Assembly: GCA_030636545.1 (NCBI GenBank)
Contig: DAOVWR010000006.1
Span: 1-25,048, forward strand
Reading direction: 5' to 3'
Source of the DNA: Mycoplasmatota bacterium
Lineage (GTDB): Bacteria; Bacillota_I; Bacilli_A; Izemoplasmatales; Izemoplasmataceae
Length of the DNA: 25,048 bases
In this document: positions 13,630 through 21,650 of the stretch, in pieces
Layout of the letters: every line of letters starts with the position of its first letter
Position numbering within the stretch: position 1 is the first letter of the stretch
Notes under the pieces: model-generated
Told to the model about the DNA's origin: nothing
The model's input: the letters and a program-made list of their open reading frames with translations, nothing else
Databases searched by the model: none
Translations under genes and position numbers: made by a program

Positions 13630-14349
13630 CTAATTATTAATGAATTCTAAAACATTAGTAAATAAAATGTTCATATACTTTACAGAACTATACAAATGAT
13701 CGCATCCTTCAACTGGGATTAACTTAGAATTTCTGATCTTTTCCTTAACAATCAATGCATTCTCATAAGGAACTGCTTGATCATTTGTTCCTTGGATAAT
13801 TAAAGTCGGAATATCTAAAAAAGGAATATCTTCAAATAGATTTACCTTTTCAACACTCGCTTGGAATTTCCTACTTAGTTCTAATGATCTCAAATCAGCA
13901 TTTCCATTTGGAAGTATTAAGTTATTATCAAAAATATTCTTTGTTAACTGCACCATATTTATAGCTGGAGAAATTAGTATTAATTTAGCAATATCAGAAT
14001 TAGCTAGTTTAATAGCTAATGCTCCTCCCATAGACATTCCCTCTAAATATACTTCTTTATAACCTAAAGATTTAACATAATTAATTATTAAATTACCTTG
14101 AATAATTAAATCATCAAAATCCATATCTTCAAATTGTCCATCGCTGTCACCTGAACCAAAGTAATCTAATCTAATTGAATCTATATTATTTTTATCAAAT
14201 AGTTTTGCTTGTCTTGAGAAAGAAAAATTTGATTCATTTTTATTTCCGGTAAACCCATGAAAAAAGATAACGATTTTATTAGAATTATTGTAGTGATGCA
14301 TTCCTCTAATAAACCCACTATGGTGTGCAAGTTCTACAAATTTAACCAT
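13630..14349 (-). CDS. Alpha/beta hydrolase, esterase-like
   Basis: 239 residues, no signal peptide. The oxyanion segment is FFHGFTGNK, the nucleophile elbow is G104-M-S106-M-G108, the acid is probably D190 (QGTNDQAVP) and the histidine H218 (GCDHLY), a complete catalytic triad. It resembles cinnamoyl/feruloyl esterase-like serine hydrolases, but the natural ester is unknown. The Shine-Dalgarno TAAGGAGTG includes the TAA stop of the EFR1 gene, so translation is coupled. Confidence 0.88.
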   Translation of the reverse strand: MVKFVELAHHSGFIRGMHHYNNSNKIVIFFHGFTGNKNESNFSFSRQAKLFDKNNIDSIRLDYFGSGDSDGQFEDMDFDDLIIQGNLIINYVKSLGYKEVYLEGMSMGGALAIKLANSDIAKLILISPAINMVQLTKNIFDNNLILPNGNADLRSLELSRKFQASVEKVNLFEDIPFLDIPTLIIQGTNDQAVPYENALIVKEKIRNSKLIPVEGCDHLYSSVKYMNILFTNVLEFINN

Positions 14350-14360
14350 GTCTTCACTCC

Positions 14361-15170
14361 TTATGATGTTTTTTTACTTGTATTTAATTCCTTTAACATT
14401 TCTTTTATTGATACGCCTCTATACGTAAGGTTCTTTTTATTCCCCACTTTTATTGCTTCGCTGTGACAAAATGACATACATCTTAAACATTGAATACAAG
14501 GTGTATTTTCTACTGTCTTAGGATAACCTGTTACTTCATCAACAATGATATGCCCTGTCGGACAAATCATTGTACATATTCCACATTTATTACATAGTTC
14601 TTCGTCTATTAATACTTTCACCATTTTATTCATTAATTTACTAACTAATTTTGACTTACTAGGCATCCCCATTAATGTTGAATAAATTGGAATATCTCTA
14701 AATTTTGATTTATTATTAATTATATCATTAGTAAATTTCTTTGCTTTAATAATCCCTTTTTCAATCTTTCTTTGATCTTTTTCTATGTTGTTTTTTCTTT
14801 TATAATAATTATTTGGCATAACAATTTCAATTGCTCCAAGAGGAAGATATCCTTTGTTCTTTAGTATCTTTTTAACTGGACCTTTAACTCCTCCTGAATA
14901 AGCCATCATTGTATCAGCAAAGAAGGCAGGTGAGTTATTAGATTTCGGTAAATTATTTAAAAAATCCCATACTAAAGGGCTTAATCCTTGTTCATAAACA
15001 GGAACAATAAATCCATTAACAACATTGATATCTACATCTTTAGGATTACATTTATCCATACTTGTCATGGTTACATTATAGTCATTAGCGATAAGTTCTT
15101 CTAATATTGCTTTACAAATAATCAATGAATTTCCAGAACCTGAAAACCAATACAAATGGTAAGTCTCCAT
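14361..15170 (-). CDS. EFR1 family flavodoxin-ferredoxin protein
   Basis: 269 residues. The N-terminal flavodoxin-like fold has the FMN phosphate loop FSGSGNS (9-15). The C-terminal part carries two [4Fe-4S] motifs: C193, C196, C199, C203 and C225, C228, C231, C235. This architecture defines EFR1-family ferredoxins, electron carriers of anaerobes. The redox partner is unknown. GGGAGGT precedes the ATG. First gene of the EFR1, hydrolase, HD unit. Confidence 0.9.
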   Translation of the reverse strand: METYHLYWFSGSGNSLIICKAILEELIANDYNVTMTSMDKCNPKDVDINVVNGFIVPVYEQGLSPLVWDFLNNLPKSNNSPAFFADTMMAYSGGVKGPVKKILKNKGYLPLGAIEIVMPNNYYKRKNNIEKDQRKIEKGIIKAKKFTNDIINNKSKFRDIPIYSTLMGMPSKSKLVSKLMNKMVKVLIDEELCNKCGICTMICPTGHIIVDEVTGYPKTVENTPCIQCLRCMSFCHSEAIKVGNKKNLTYRGVSIKEMLKELNTSKKTS

Positions 15171-15194
15171 AACGTTACCTCCCTAACTAATATA

Positions 15195-15224
15195 TTATTA
15201 TTTTAACATATTTTTGAACCTCAA
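15195..15224 (-). promoter_or_regulatory. Possible promoter for the EFR1 operon
   Basis: On the minus strand, TTGAGG (15224-15219), an 18-base spacer and TAATAA (15200-15195). The -35 matches the plus-strand promoter at 11854; the -10 is weak. Confidence 0.35.
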
Positions 15225-15230
15225 TAAATT

Positions 15231-15264
15231 AAAAAAACTATCAATCTATTAGGATTGATAGTTT
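15231..15264 (-). terminator. Terminator after the phosphofructokinase gene
   Basis: Minus-strand arms AAACTATCAATC / GATTGATAGTTT (12 bp, perfect), loop CTAATA, then TTTT. It begins four bases after the stop codon. Confidence 0.9.
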
Positions 15265-15268
15265 ATCT

Positions 15269-16510
15269 TTATTTTTTAGATCCAATTCCGTTTTTCATTT
15301 TACTAAAATGTTGAACACCATCGTAATATACTGGAGTATTTTCTCCTTGAATTAGAGGCATCACATAATCAATAAACTCATCAGTAACAAAATTACCGTC
15401 TTTATTAATCATGCTTTTAGGGATTGTTTTTTCCTTATTAGCAATCTTATTTAATGGTTGTTTCCCACAAGTTGCTTTATAAGGATTAGTTGATACTCTT
15501 TCAATCGTAACCATAACTCCGCTTTCGCCTTTAAGCGCGTATTTCACGGCTGTTCTACCAACCGAGATAGCCTCATTAACATCTGTCAAACTTTGAAGAT
15601 GTGCAGCAGATCTTTGCGTTGTACCTAACTCAACATTACGTGATGATATTCTCATTTCATTATTTACAATTTGGGCTAGTTTTGAACTAACTCCACCAAG
15701 TTGGAAATGTCCAAAAGCATCTTTTAATGCCGAACTAGAACTTAAGAAGATTCCTTCATCATTACTTAACCCTTCTGATACAGCAACTAAACATTGTGAT
15801 TTCTTTGAATATACTTTTTCAACATCTTTTTTAAATTTTTCAACTGAAAAAGGTACTTCGGGTAAATAGATTAAATCTGGTCCAAAACCACTTTTTGTTG
15901 CCACTGCAGATGCTGCAGTAAGCCAACCTGCATGACGTCCCATAATTTCAACAATAGTCACTTTTCCTTTTGGATAAGCTAACATATCATAACTGATTTC
16001 CATTATTGTATTAATAATATATTTAGCTGCACTACCGTATCCTGGAGTATGATCAGTAAATGGTAAATCATTATCAATTGTCTTTGGCACACCAATAACT
16101 CTTACTTCATAACCAACATGTTTCATGTATTCAGATATACGATCGCAGGTATCCATTGAATCATTTCCACCGTTATACAAGAAATAACGAATATTATATT
16201 CTTGGAAAATATAAAGCAAACGAACATAATCAGTATCGTCTTCTTTATAGTCAGCCATTTTATATCTAACTGATCCAAACGCAGATCCTGGTGAATGCTT
16301 TAATAATTCAATATTTTCTTCATCTTGCTTACTAATGAGAATAAATTCTTCATTTAAAGCTCCTTTAATTCCATGTTTCATCATCAAGACTTCTTTAATA
16401 ACATCTTGGTTTTCTAGTGATTCTTTAATAACTCCATAAGCTGATGCATTAATTACACTAGTTGGACCCCCTGATTGTCCATATAATAAATTACCGATTA
16501 ATTTTTTCAT
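15269..16510 (-). CDS. pfp: Diphosphate-dependent 6-phosphofructokinase
   Basis: 413 residues. It phosphorylates fructose 6-phosphate to the 1,6-bisphosphate in glycolysis, most likely with pyrophosphate. The phosphoryl-donor loop is GGNDS (114-118), where ATP enzymes have GGDGS; the catalytic loop is PKTIDND (142-148), with Lys in place of the Gly of ATP-dependent PGTIDND; the substrate motif MGRHAGW is at 190-196. The Asp and Lys changes are the accepted markers of PPi use. The start is ATG at 16508-16510 after AAGGAG; earlier in-frame ATGs lie before that ribosome site. Monocistronic with a strong terminator. Confidence 0.9.
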   Translation of the reverse strand: MKKLIGNLLYGQSGGPTSVINASAYGVIKESLENQDVIKEVLMMKHGIKGALNEEFILISKQDEENIELLKHSPGSAFGSVRYKMADYKEDDTDYVRLLYIFQEYNIRYFLYNGGNDSMDTCDRISEYMKHVGYEVRVIGVPKTIDNDLPFTDHTPGYGSAAKYIINTIMEISYDMLAYPKGKVTIVEIMGRHAGWLTAASAVATKSGFGPDLIYLPEVPFSVEKFKKDVEKVYSKKSQCLVAVSEGLSNDEGIFLSSSSALKDAFGHFQLGGVSSKLAQIVNNEMRISSRNVELGTTQRSAAHLQSLTDVNEAISVGRTAVKYALKGESGVMVTIERVSTNPYKATCGKQPLNKIANKEKTIPKSMINKDGNFVTDEFIDYVMPLIQGENTPVYYDGVQHFSKMKNGIGSKK

Positions 16511-16548
16511 TAGTAACAACTCCTTATTCATTAACATTATCATATCAT

Positions 16549-16582
16549 ATTATAAGGAAAATAGAAGTATCGTTTACGTAAA
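16549..16582 (-). promoter_or_regulatory. Putative pfp control region: -10 element plus palindrome
   Basis: TATAAT on the minus strand at 16554-16549, with no good -35. The -35 position is occupied by the palindrome TTTACGTAAA (16573-16582). On the minus strand, 16579-16565 also resembles a CcpA cre site with two mismatches. Regulatory meaning is inferred. Confidence 0.35.
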
Positions 16583-16623
16583 ATCGTGATTTATTCAAAA
16601 AAAGGTCTAAAAGTTAAACATAC

Positions 16624-16651
16624 AAAAGGAAAATCATTCGATTTTCCTTTT
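16624..16651 (-). terminator. Terminator after DUF4349-DUF3795
   Basis: Arms AAAAGGAAAATC / GATTTTCCTTTT (12 bp, perfect) with loop GAAT on the minus strand, 7 bases after the DUF3795 stop. The T-run is short (within the arm), so efficiency is uncertain. Confidence 0.7.
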
Positions 16652-16658
16652 CATTAAT

Positions 16659-16916
16659 CTATTTTTTAGCCCACATGCGACAATGAACTATTCTTAATCC
16701 ATTATCTCCTTCTTTTTCATCGTAAGAAAAAGATTTAAGTAACTCACACGGAAATTCATCACATTCACCACAATGATTTATTGCTTTACTTTCACAACAC
16801 TCTTTAACCTTACATTTTCCCCAAAAAGGATTTTCAATATTCATACATCCTTTACACCCCATTGATTTTTGATATTCACATTCAGAACAATATATTCCAC
16901 ATCGTGATTCAATCAT
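16659..16916 (-). CDS. DUF3795 Cys-rich protein
   Basis: 85 residues with 12 cysteines. It opens with the DUF3795 pattern CGIYCSECEY and CKGC (residues about 6-24), then CKVKECC and CGECDEFPCELL, which probably bind zinc or an Fe-S cluster. Function of the family is unknown; it is common in anaerobes. AAGGAG lies before the ATG. The gene starts 21 bases after the DUF4349 stop, so the two share the promoter at 18152-18206. Confidence 0.85.
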   Translation of the reverse strand: MIESRCGIYCSECEYQKSMGCKGCMNIENPFWGKCKVKECCESKAINHCGECDEFPCELLKSFSYDEKEGDNGLRIVHCRMWAKK

Positions 16917-16937
16917 TTTGTCTCCTTTCTTAGAAAG

Positions 16938-18122
16938 TTATTCTTTTGTGTCACTATCTCTATTTTGTTTTCTAACTCTCATGTTGGGTTTAATCTTTTT
17001 AAGATAAACAACTCTACTAGGAAAGTATAACACACTTCCAACTACTGCGAAAGGTGCTAATGCAGTTACAGCTAGTCCTAAGAAACTTCCAACTGAAACT
17101 AAAGTATTATAAGAAATGACGAATACATCTGCGACTTTAATAAAATATGTTTTGTTTGTTGTAATTGTTGATAGATTACTCAGCGATACTGAATGATCAT
17201 CTTCTTGTGAATAAATTTCAAATGTATAACTAGTATCAGCATCTAAGTTAGTTAATTCAAATTCCAAATAACTAATACCATAAGCATCTTGTTCAAATGA
17301 TTCAACTAAGACACCGTTTTCCTTAACAACTAAAGTGATAGATGCTGTATTCTCGCTTCTATTAAACACTTTAACTGAAATTGAAGATGTATCATAGTCT
17401 TCTACTTGAAGATATGGTTTGTCAGATCTTGGTAATAATTCAATAACATTTTCTGTTTTTACCATTACTAAATTGATTGTTGAATAATCAACTAGTGAAT
17501 CATAATTTGTAAGTTTAAGTCCTATCTCATTTAATTCTGATTCAATATCAATTCTTTCTGCTTCTAGTGTTAAGATATCATCTAAATCTATAGCTATTTC
17601 AATTAATTCTAATATTCTAACATGTTGTGTTTCAAGAGCTAATTTTCTTGCTTCAAAAGTTGAATATGCATTAGTAATATCTTGTGATGTTTTCGAATAA
17701 CTAACAAGTTCTCCATTATCCTTAATATCATTAATGAAATCCATCATATTTGCTGATAAGACTCTAATCGTTATTTCATATCTTGTTTCAGTAATCACTT
17801 CTTCCTCGATATATGCATCATATATTACTAATTTATTTATAATTAAATCATATACAGCATTTGGATCATCAGCTAATACTCGTAAATTAGCGATATAAAT
17901 AATTTTACGATTAGCTAAAACTGGATTATCAGAGAAATCAGAGATTTCTCCTCCTGATGAATCATTATTAACTGGTGTTTGCTCAACAGTGTCGCTTGTC
18001 CCTACATCTTGAGTCATTTTATAACTCTCCTCATTCAGCACATAACTATGCTCCGCATCAGCTGAACATCCTGATAAAAATACAACAGTTAATACTACAA
18101 TACCTAAAATAATTTTTTTCAT
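16938..18122 (-). CDS. DUF4349 lipoprotein with a fibronectin-like domain
   Basis: 394 residues. A signal peptide with lipobox LSGC (C19) is followed by an acidic linker. The DUF4349 region spans about 70-225: NRKIIYIANLRV, SYSKTSQDITNAYSTFEARK, then a coiled-coil of about 155-205. Residues about 236-323 look like a fibronectin type III or similar beta sandwich (LTNLDADTSYTFEIY). A C-terminal membrane helix lies at about 345-368 with a basic tail. So the protein is tied to the outer leaflet at one end and crosses the membrane at the other. Function of DUF4349 is unknown. AGGAGG lies before the ATG. Upstream is the TGTCA repeat promoter. Confidence 0.87.
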   Translation of the reverse strand: MKKIILGIVVLTVVFLSGCSADAEHSYVLNEESYKMTQDVGTSDTVEQTPVNNDSSGGEISDFSDNPVLANRKIIYIANLRVLADDPNAVYDLIINKLVIYDAYIEEEVITETRYEITIRVLSANMMDFINDIKDNGELVSYSKTSQDITNAYSTFEARKLALETQHVRILELIEIAIDLDDILTLEAERIDIESELNEIGLKLTNYDSLVDYSTINLVMVKTENVIELLPRSDKPYLQVEDYDTSSISVKVFNRSENTASITLVVKENGVLVESFEQDAYGISYLEFELTNLDADTSYTFEIYSQEDDHSVSLSNLSTITTNKTYFIKVADVFVISYNTLVSVGSFLGLAVTALAPFAVVGSVLYFPSRVVYLKKIKPNMRVRKQNRDSDTKE

Positions 18123-18151
18123 AATTTTTCCTCCTATAGTTTATTAACTCA

Positions 18152-18206
18152 ATTATATCTAGAGGATGTGACAAATATTTGACACACATATGACATCTTT
18201 ATGACA
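18152..18206 (-). promoter_or_regulatory. Promoter with four 11-bp TGTCA direct repeats (Pho-box-like)
   Basis: On the minus strand, TGTCA begins at 18206, 18195, 18184 and 18173, exactly 11 bp apart. The proximal 18-base box ends at 18168, 10 bases before a perfect TATAAT (18157-18152), and no -35 hexamer is present. The distal pair ATGTCATAAAGATGTCAT closely resembles the E. coli Pho-box consensus CTGTCATAWAWCTGTCAY, where the box also sits 10 bases before the -10 and replaces the -35. This suggests activation by an OmpR/PhoB-family response regulator. Confidence 0.75.
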
Positions 18207-18220
18207 TTTTAAAACTATAT

Positions 18221-18252
18221 ATAAAAAACTAACAACAAAAGTTGTTAGTTTT
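18221..18252 (-). terminator. Terminator after the ABC exporter operon
   Basis: Minus-strand arms AAAACTAACAAC / GTTGTTAGTTTT (12 bp, perfect), loop TTTT, followed by TT and an AT-rich tail. It lies 15 bases after the last permease stop. Confidence 0.9.
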
Positions 18253-18267
18253 AGGATTTAATTAATA

Positions 18268-19065
18268 TTAAATATAGAGATCTCTTCTCTTGTAGAAATA
18301 AAATACGGCAGATATACAAGAACTAATAATTATAATTGATATCACTACAAAGATCCATTTGATATCTCCATTCAACATATCGGTTACTTCAAAGTATTGG
18401 AAAGGAACTACATAATTTAGAAACTCTAATTCTTCCACCAATCTTATTAGCATGCTTAACATATATGTAGTAATTAAGATACCTAAAGTAATTGCTCCAG
18501 ATTTCTTATATTGTCTTAAAACTGAAGAAAACATCATTCCCATTGTTAAAAAGATTAATGAAGTAAATGATAATGCGACAAACATATACAACATAAAATT
18601 GTAAAAATTACTATCTATTCCATATCGTGAAAACACTAGTATTGAAGCTAAAAGAATATAGACAACAAATAGTATTTGATATGTTATAGCAACAATAATT
18701 TTTCTTAATAAAACCTGATTTCTTTTAATTGGCAGAGTAAACAGATATTCAGCTGTTCTATCTCGTTCTTCTTTAGAAATTATTGAACTTCCTAGTAAAG
18801 CTCCATAAATAGACAATGGAAGATATAAATAGATTGACATTAAACTCAGGAATCCCTCAGGTGTAGACATATTTGCAAATGAGCCTCCAATTGCATCAAA
18901 CATTGCTTCCATACCTTCCATTCCTTCAAAACTATCTAAAAATGCAGGATTATCTTGGAAAGCTCCAAATTCAGTGCTCGCCGCAAAAAGCAGTAATGTT
19001 AATACTAAAATCCAAATAATAAAGGTCTTCAAGTTAGCCTTTAATTCTCTTTTTATTATATTCAT
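18268..19065 (-). CDS. ABC-2 type transporter permease (second permease)
   Basis: 265 residues. A first helix at about 14-30, a large extracytoplasmic loop (about 31-75) rich in Asp/Glu/Phe (FGAFQDNPAFLDSFEGMEG), and five more helices. The cytoplasmic segment SSIISKEERDRTAEYLFTLPIKRNQVLLRK is the coupling region typical of NatB/YhaP-like ABC-2 permeases. AGGAGG includes the TAG stop of the first permease, indicating coupled translation. Its substrate (lipid, peptide antibiotic or ion) is not predictable. Confidence 0.87.
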   Translation of the reverse strand: MNIIKRELKANLKTFIIWILVLTLLLFAASTEFGAFQDNPAFLDSFEGMEGMEAMFDAIGGSFANMSTPEGFLSLMSIYLYLPLSIYGALLGSSIISKEERDRTAEYLFTLPIKRNQVLLRKIIVAITYQILFVVYILLASILVFSRYGIDSNFYNFMLYMFVALSFTSLIFLTMGMMFSSVLRQYKKSGAITLGILITTYMLSMLIRLVEELEFLNYVVPFQYFEVTDMLNGDIKWIFVVISIIIISSCISAVFYFYKRRDLYI

Positions 19066-19075
19066 TATTAGCCTC

Positions 19076-19879
19076 CTATAATGAAGGAATATTTCTTCGT
19101 AAATACAAGAAATAACTCATTACTAGTGCAACTATTATCATTAAAACACTAATAATAGTAAATGTAATATGATAATGTCCTTCAATCAATATATATGTAG
19201 GATTAAAGTGTGAATATGGCGATATAATTCCAAAAACATCTGAACTAAATAATGATTTAAATGAATTCATTATATAGAGACCAAATCCCATTGCCATTGA
19301 ATAACTTAGGACACTCCTGATTTTCTTAACTGAAACTGATATAGCCATTCCAATACTCAAGAAAAATAATTGAAATAATGTTACTGTCGATAATAATACT
19401 AATACATGATTTAAATCAAATGGTTTAGCATCACTAAACAAATATATTGAAGCAATACTTGATATCCAGACAAATATATTTACAATTGATAAACTTAATA
19501 AAGCAGCAAAAAATTTAGAAATAATAATTTTACTTCTTTTAACCGGCTTACTTAATAAAAAATCAGCAGTTAATTCTCGCTCTTCAACGCTTAAAGTATG
19601 GAAACCATAATTCGCAGCTTGAATAGCTATAGGTATCTGTGCCATTGAAAATGTTAGTCCAAAATATCCCAATACTGAGCTCATAGGTAAATCACTATTC
19701 ATTCCAAACATTGCTAAGAACTCTGGAGGGAAATCTTGCATAATTAGATCATACGTCTCACTATTCGAAGAAATCATTGGGAAGAATGCCATATAAAATA
19801 ATATCCAAAAGCCAATTGCTAAACTCCAAATAATGATAGATTTTCTATAATTTTTTAATTCAAACAAGAATATATTCAT
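19076..19879 (-). CDS. ABC-2 type transporter permease (first permease)
   Basis: 267 residues, six hydrophobic segments, same architecture as its neighbour, with which it probably forms a heterodimer: one helix, an external loop with MFGMNSDLPMSSVLG, then SVEERELTADFLLSKPVKRSKIIISK as the ATPase-coupling segment. The two permeases align well around E-E-R-x-x-T-A-x-x-L, so they arose by duplication. The start is served by AGGTG, which includes the TAG stop of the ATPase gene. Confidence 0.87.
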   Translation of the reverse strand: MNIFLFELKNYRKSIIIWSLAIGFWILFYMAFFPMISSNSETYDLIMQDFPPEFLAMFGMNSDLPMSSVLGYFGLTFSMAQIPIAIQAANYGFHTLSVEERELTADFLLSKPVKRSKIIISKFFAALLSLSIVNIFVWISSIASIYLFSDAKPFDLNHVLVLLSTVTLFQLFFLSIGMAISVSVKKIRSVLSYSMAMGFGLYIMNSFKSLFSSDVFGIISPYSHFNPTYILIEGHYHITFTIISVLMIIVALVMSYFLYLRRNIPSL

Positions 19880-19889
19880 TATTCATCAC

Positions 19890-20762
19890 CTACTCGTAGT
19901 AATGCATAAAGATTTCTTCTAATGTAGGTTCTTCAATAATTACATCTGTTAATTCTAAAGTACTTAAAATACTAACAATATTATTAATATTTCCTTTAAA
20001 GAAAAAAGATACTTCACTCTCTGCTTCGATAAGATTTGTTATTCCTTTAATACCAAATCTTCCATGATTTAAGTTATTACCAGTGATCTTAAATTTCTTA
20101 TAATTATCAGTTTTTAATTCTTTAACGTCTTGGATTTTAACAATTTCTCCTTCTTTAATAATCGCAACTCTATCACATAGTTGCTGAACTTCACTTAAAA
20201 TATGGGAACTAAAGAATACTGTTGCTCCTTTTTTATTTTCTTCTGAAATTAAATTAAAGAACTTTTGTTGCATTAAAGGATCTAACCCACTTGTAGGTTC
20301 ATCCAAGATAATTAGTTTAGGTGAATGAAGTAAGCCTTGAACGATTCCCACTTTCTTTTTATTACCATATGATAAATCTTGAATTTTACGATCTAAATCT
20401 AGTTCCATAATTCCTGCTAATTCCTGAATTTTGTCTGTGCAATCATGATCATAAAAACTTGCTGAATAATTAAGCAAGTCAAGAACTTTCATTTTATCAT
20501 AATAAAAAATCTCAGAAGGTAAATATCCGATATCTTTTCTAAGCTCATGTCCAAATTCAATCGCATCTTTATCGAAGATGGTTACCTCTCCGCTAGTAGG
20601 ATAAATAAGCGAAAGCAAAGTTCTAATCGCTGTACTTTTCCCAGCACCATTCGGACCAATAAAGCCAAATATTTCTCCTTTTTTAATACTAATATTTACA
20701 TTTTCACAACCTTTAACACTTCCATAATACTTAGTTAAATTCTTAAATTCTATTACATTCAT
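19890..20762 (-). CDS. ABC transporter ATP-binding protein
   Basis: 290 residues, the size of exporter ATPases with a C-terminal extension. Walker A is GPNGAGKS (36-43), the signature LSYGN (130-134, a variant of LSGGQ common in this group), Walker B plus D-loop LDEPTSGLD (153-161), and the switch histidine is in FSSHILSE. It powers the two permeases encoded directly downstream. The C-terminal 80 residues (LKTDNYKKFKITGNN...) are the accessory domain of CcmA-like exporters. AGGAGG lies before the ATG and an extended -10 promoter at 20823-20831. Confidence 0.93.
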   Translation of the reverse strand: MNVIEFKNLTKYYGSVKGCENVNISIKKGEIFGFIGPNGAGKSTAIRTLLSLIYPTSGEVTIFDKDAIEFGHELRKDIGYLPSEIFYYDKMKVLDLLNYSASFYDHDCTDKIQELAGIMELDLDRKIQDLSYGNKKKVGIVQGLLHSPKLIILDEPTSGLDPLMQQKFFNLISEENKKGATVFFSSHILSEVQQLCDRVAIIKEGEIVKIQDVKELKTDNYKKFKITGNNLNHGRFGIKGITNLIEAESEVSFFFKGNINNIVSILSTLELTDVIIEEPTLEEIFMHYYE

Positions 20763-20822
20763 ACGAATCCTCCTGTCAAAATAAATTTCTGAAAATATTA
20801 AAAAAGATGTTTCTTATATCCA

Positions 20823-20831
20823 ATTATATCA
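20823..20831 (-). promoter_or_regulatory. Extended -10 promoter for the ABC exporter operon
   Basis: TGA directly followed by TATAAT on the minus strand, about 60 bases before the ATPase start. No -35 consensus. Confidence 0.5.
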
Positions 20832-20865
20832 TACAAAAAAGGGATTTCCTATGAAGTGCGAATGT

Positions 20866-20904
20866 AAAATAAAAACGGATATATCTAATTACCTAGATAT
20901 ATCC
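20866..20904 (-). terminator. Terminator of the 25048-20928 gene cluster
   Basis: Minus-strand arms GGATATATCTA / TAGATATATCC (11 bp, perfect), loop GGTAAT, then GTTTTTATTTT. Confidence 0.9.
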
Positions 20905-20927
20905 ATATTCATTTGCTAAAGTAATTA

Positions 20928-21629
20928 CTATTCTGATATTTTAATAAATGGTTTTATGAAGAAATAGATTAGTATTTGAATCAAAAAGAATATCAATATA
21001 AACTCAAATGTAAACTTATTTAAACTTTGAAATAATTCACTAATAATTGCGAAAGGCCTAAAGATATCCCATGACTGTAATCTTAAAAATCTACCAATGT
21101 AAATCCCAATACTTGATAATAGGAATATAGTTAAAACTACTATAAGAGCAATTACATCATCATATCTATCTATAAAATATTTATGCATAATTTTTAAGGA
21201 ATAACTTGCCATAAAGACAGCAATATATGCTCCTAAGAAAATATGTGTCAGTGTTAAGTACCCAGTAAAATTCTCAGTATAAATCCATCCTGTATACATC
21301 CCGGTTGAATAGTAAAATCTTTCTCCACCAAGATGAATAAAATCTGTTATTACATAATATGAATTTGGAAAGAACAATAGCCAGATTAAGAAGATAATTA
21401 CTAATAATATTTTATGTGACGGCTCCTCATTTTCTTCTTTAGTTTTTATCTTAAATGCAAATGCCAAAAAGGCTGGGATAAAGGCTAGCATGATATTCCA
21501 TCCAAGCATGAGATTTAAAAAGTTACCTGTGATAAAGGTAACTATTACTGAAATAAAAACATAAATAACTGTGGCTCCTATTAGATGTTTTAGTAGTTTA
21601 TTGTTTAATGCTTTATTAATTACGTCCAT
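20928..21629 (-). CDS. DUF1361 membrane protein
   Basis: 233 residues with about six membrane helices. The family signature LLFFPNSYYVITDFIHL follows the third helix, and RLQSWDIFRPF closes the fifth, both characteristic of DUF1361. Function unknown. An in-frame ATG nine bases upstream overlaps the AAAGGGATG ribosome site, so the ATG at 21627-21629 is chosen. Last gene before the terminator at 20866-20904. Confidence 0.85.
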   Translation of the reverse strand: MDVINKALNNKLLKHLIGATVIYVFISVIVTFITGNFLNLMLGWNIMLAFIPAFLAFAFKIKTKEENEEPSHKILLVIIFLIWLLFFPNSYYVITDFIHLGGERFYYSTGMYTGWIYTENFTGYLTLTHIFLGAYIAVFMASYSLKIMHKYFIDRYDDVIALIVVLTIFLLSSIGIYIGRFLRLQSWDIFRPFAIISELFQSLNKFTFEFILIFFLIQILIYFFIKPFIKISE

Positions 21630-21650
21630 ATAAATCATCCCTTTAAATTA

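Noticed and set aside
14257..14466. Plus-strand frame spanning the EFR1/hydrolase junction, and another at 20547-20738 opposite the ABC ATPase
   Set aside because: Antisense to conserved motifs; no translation signals.
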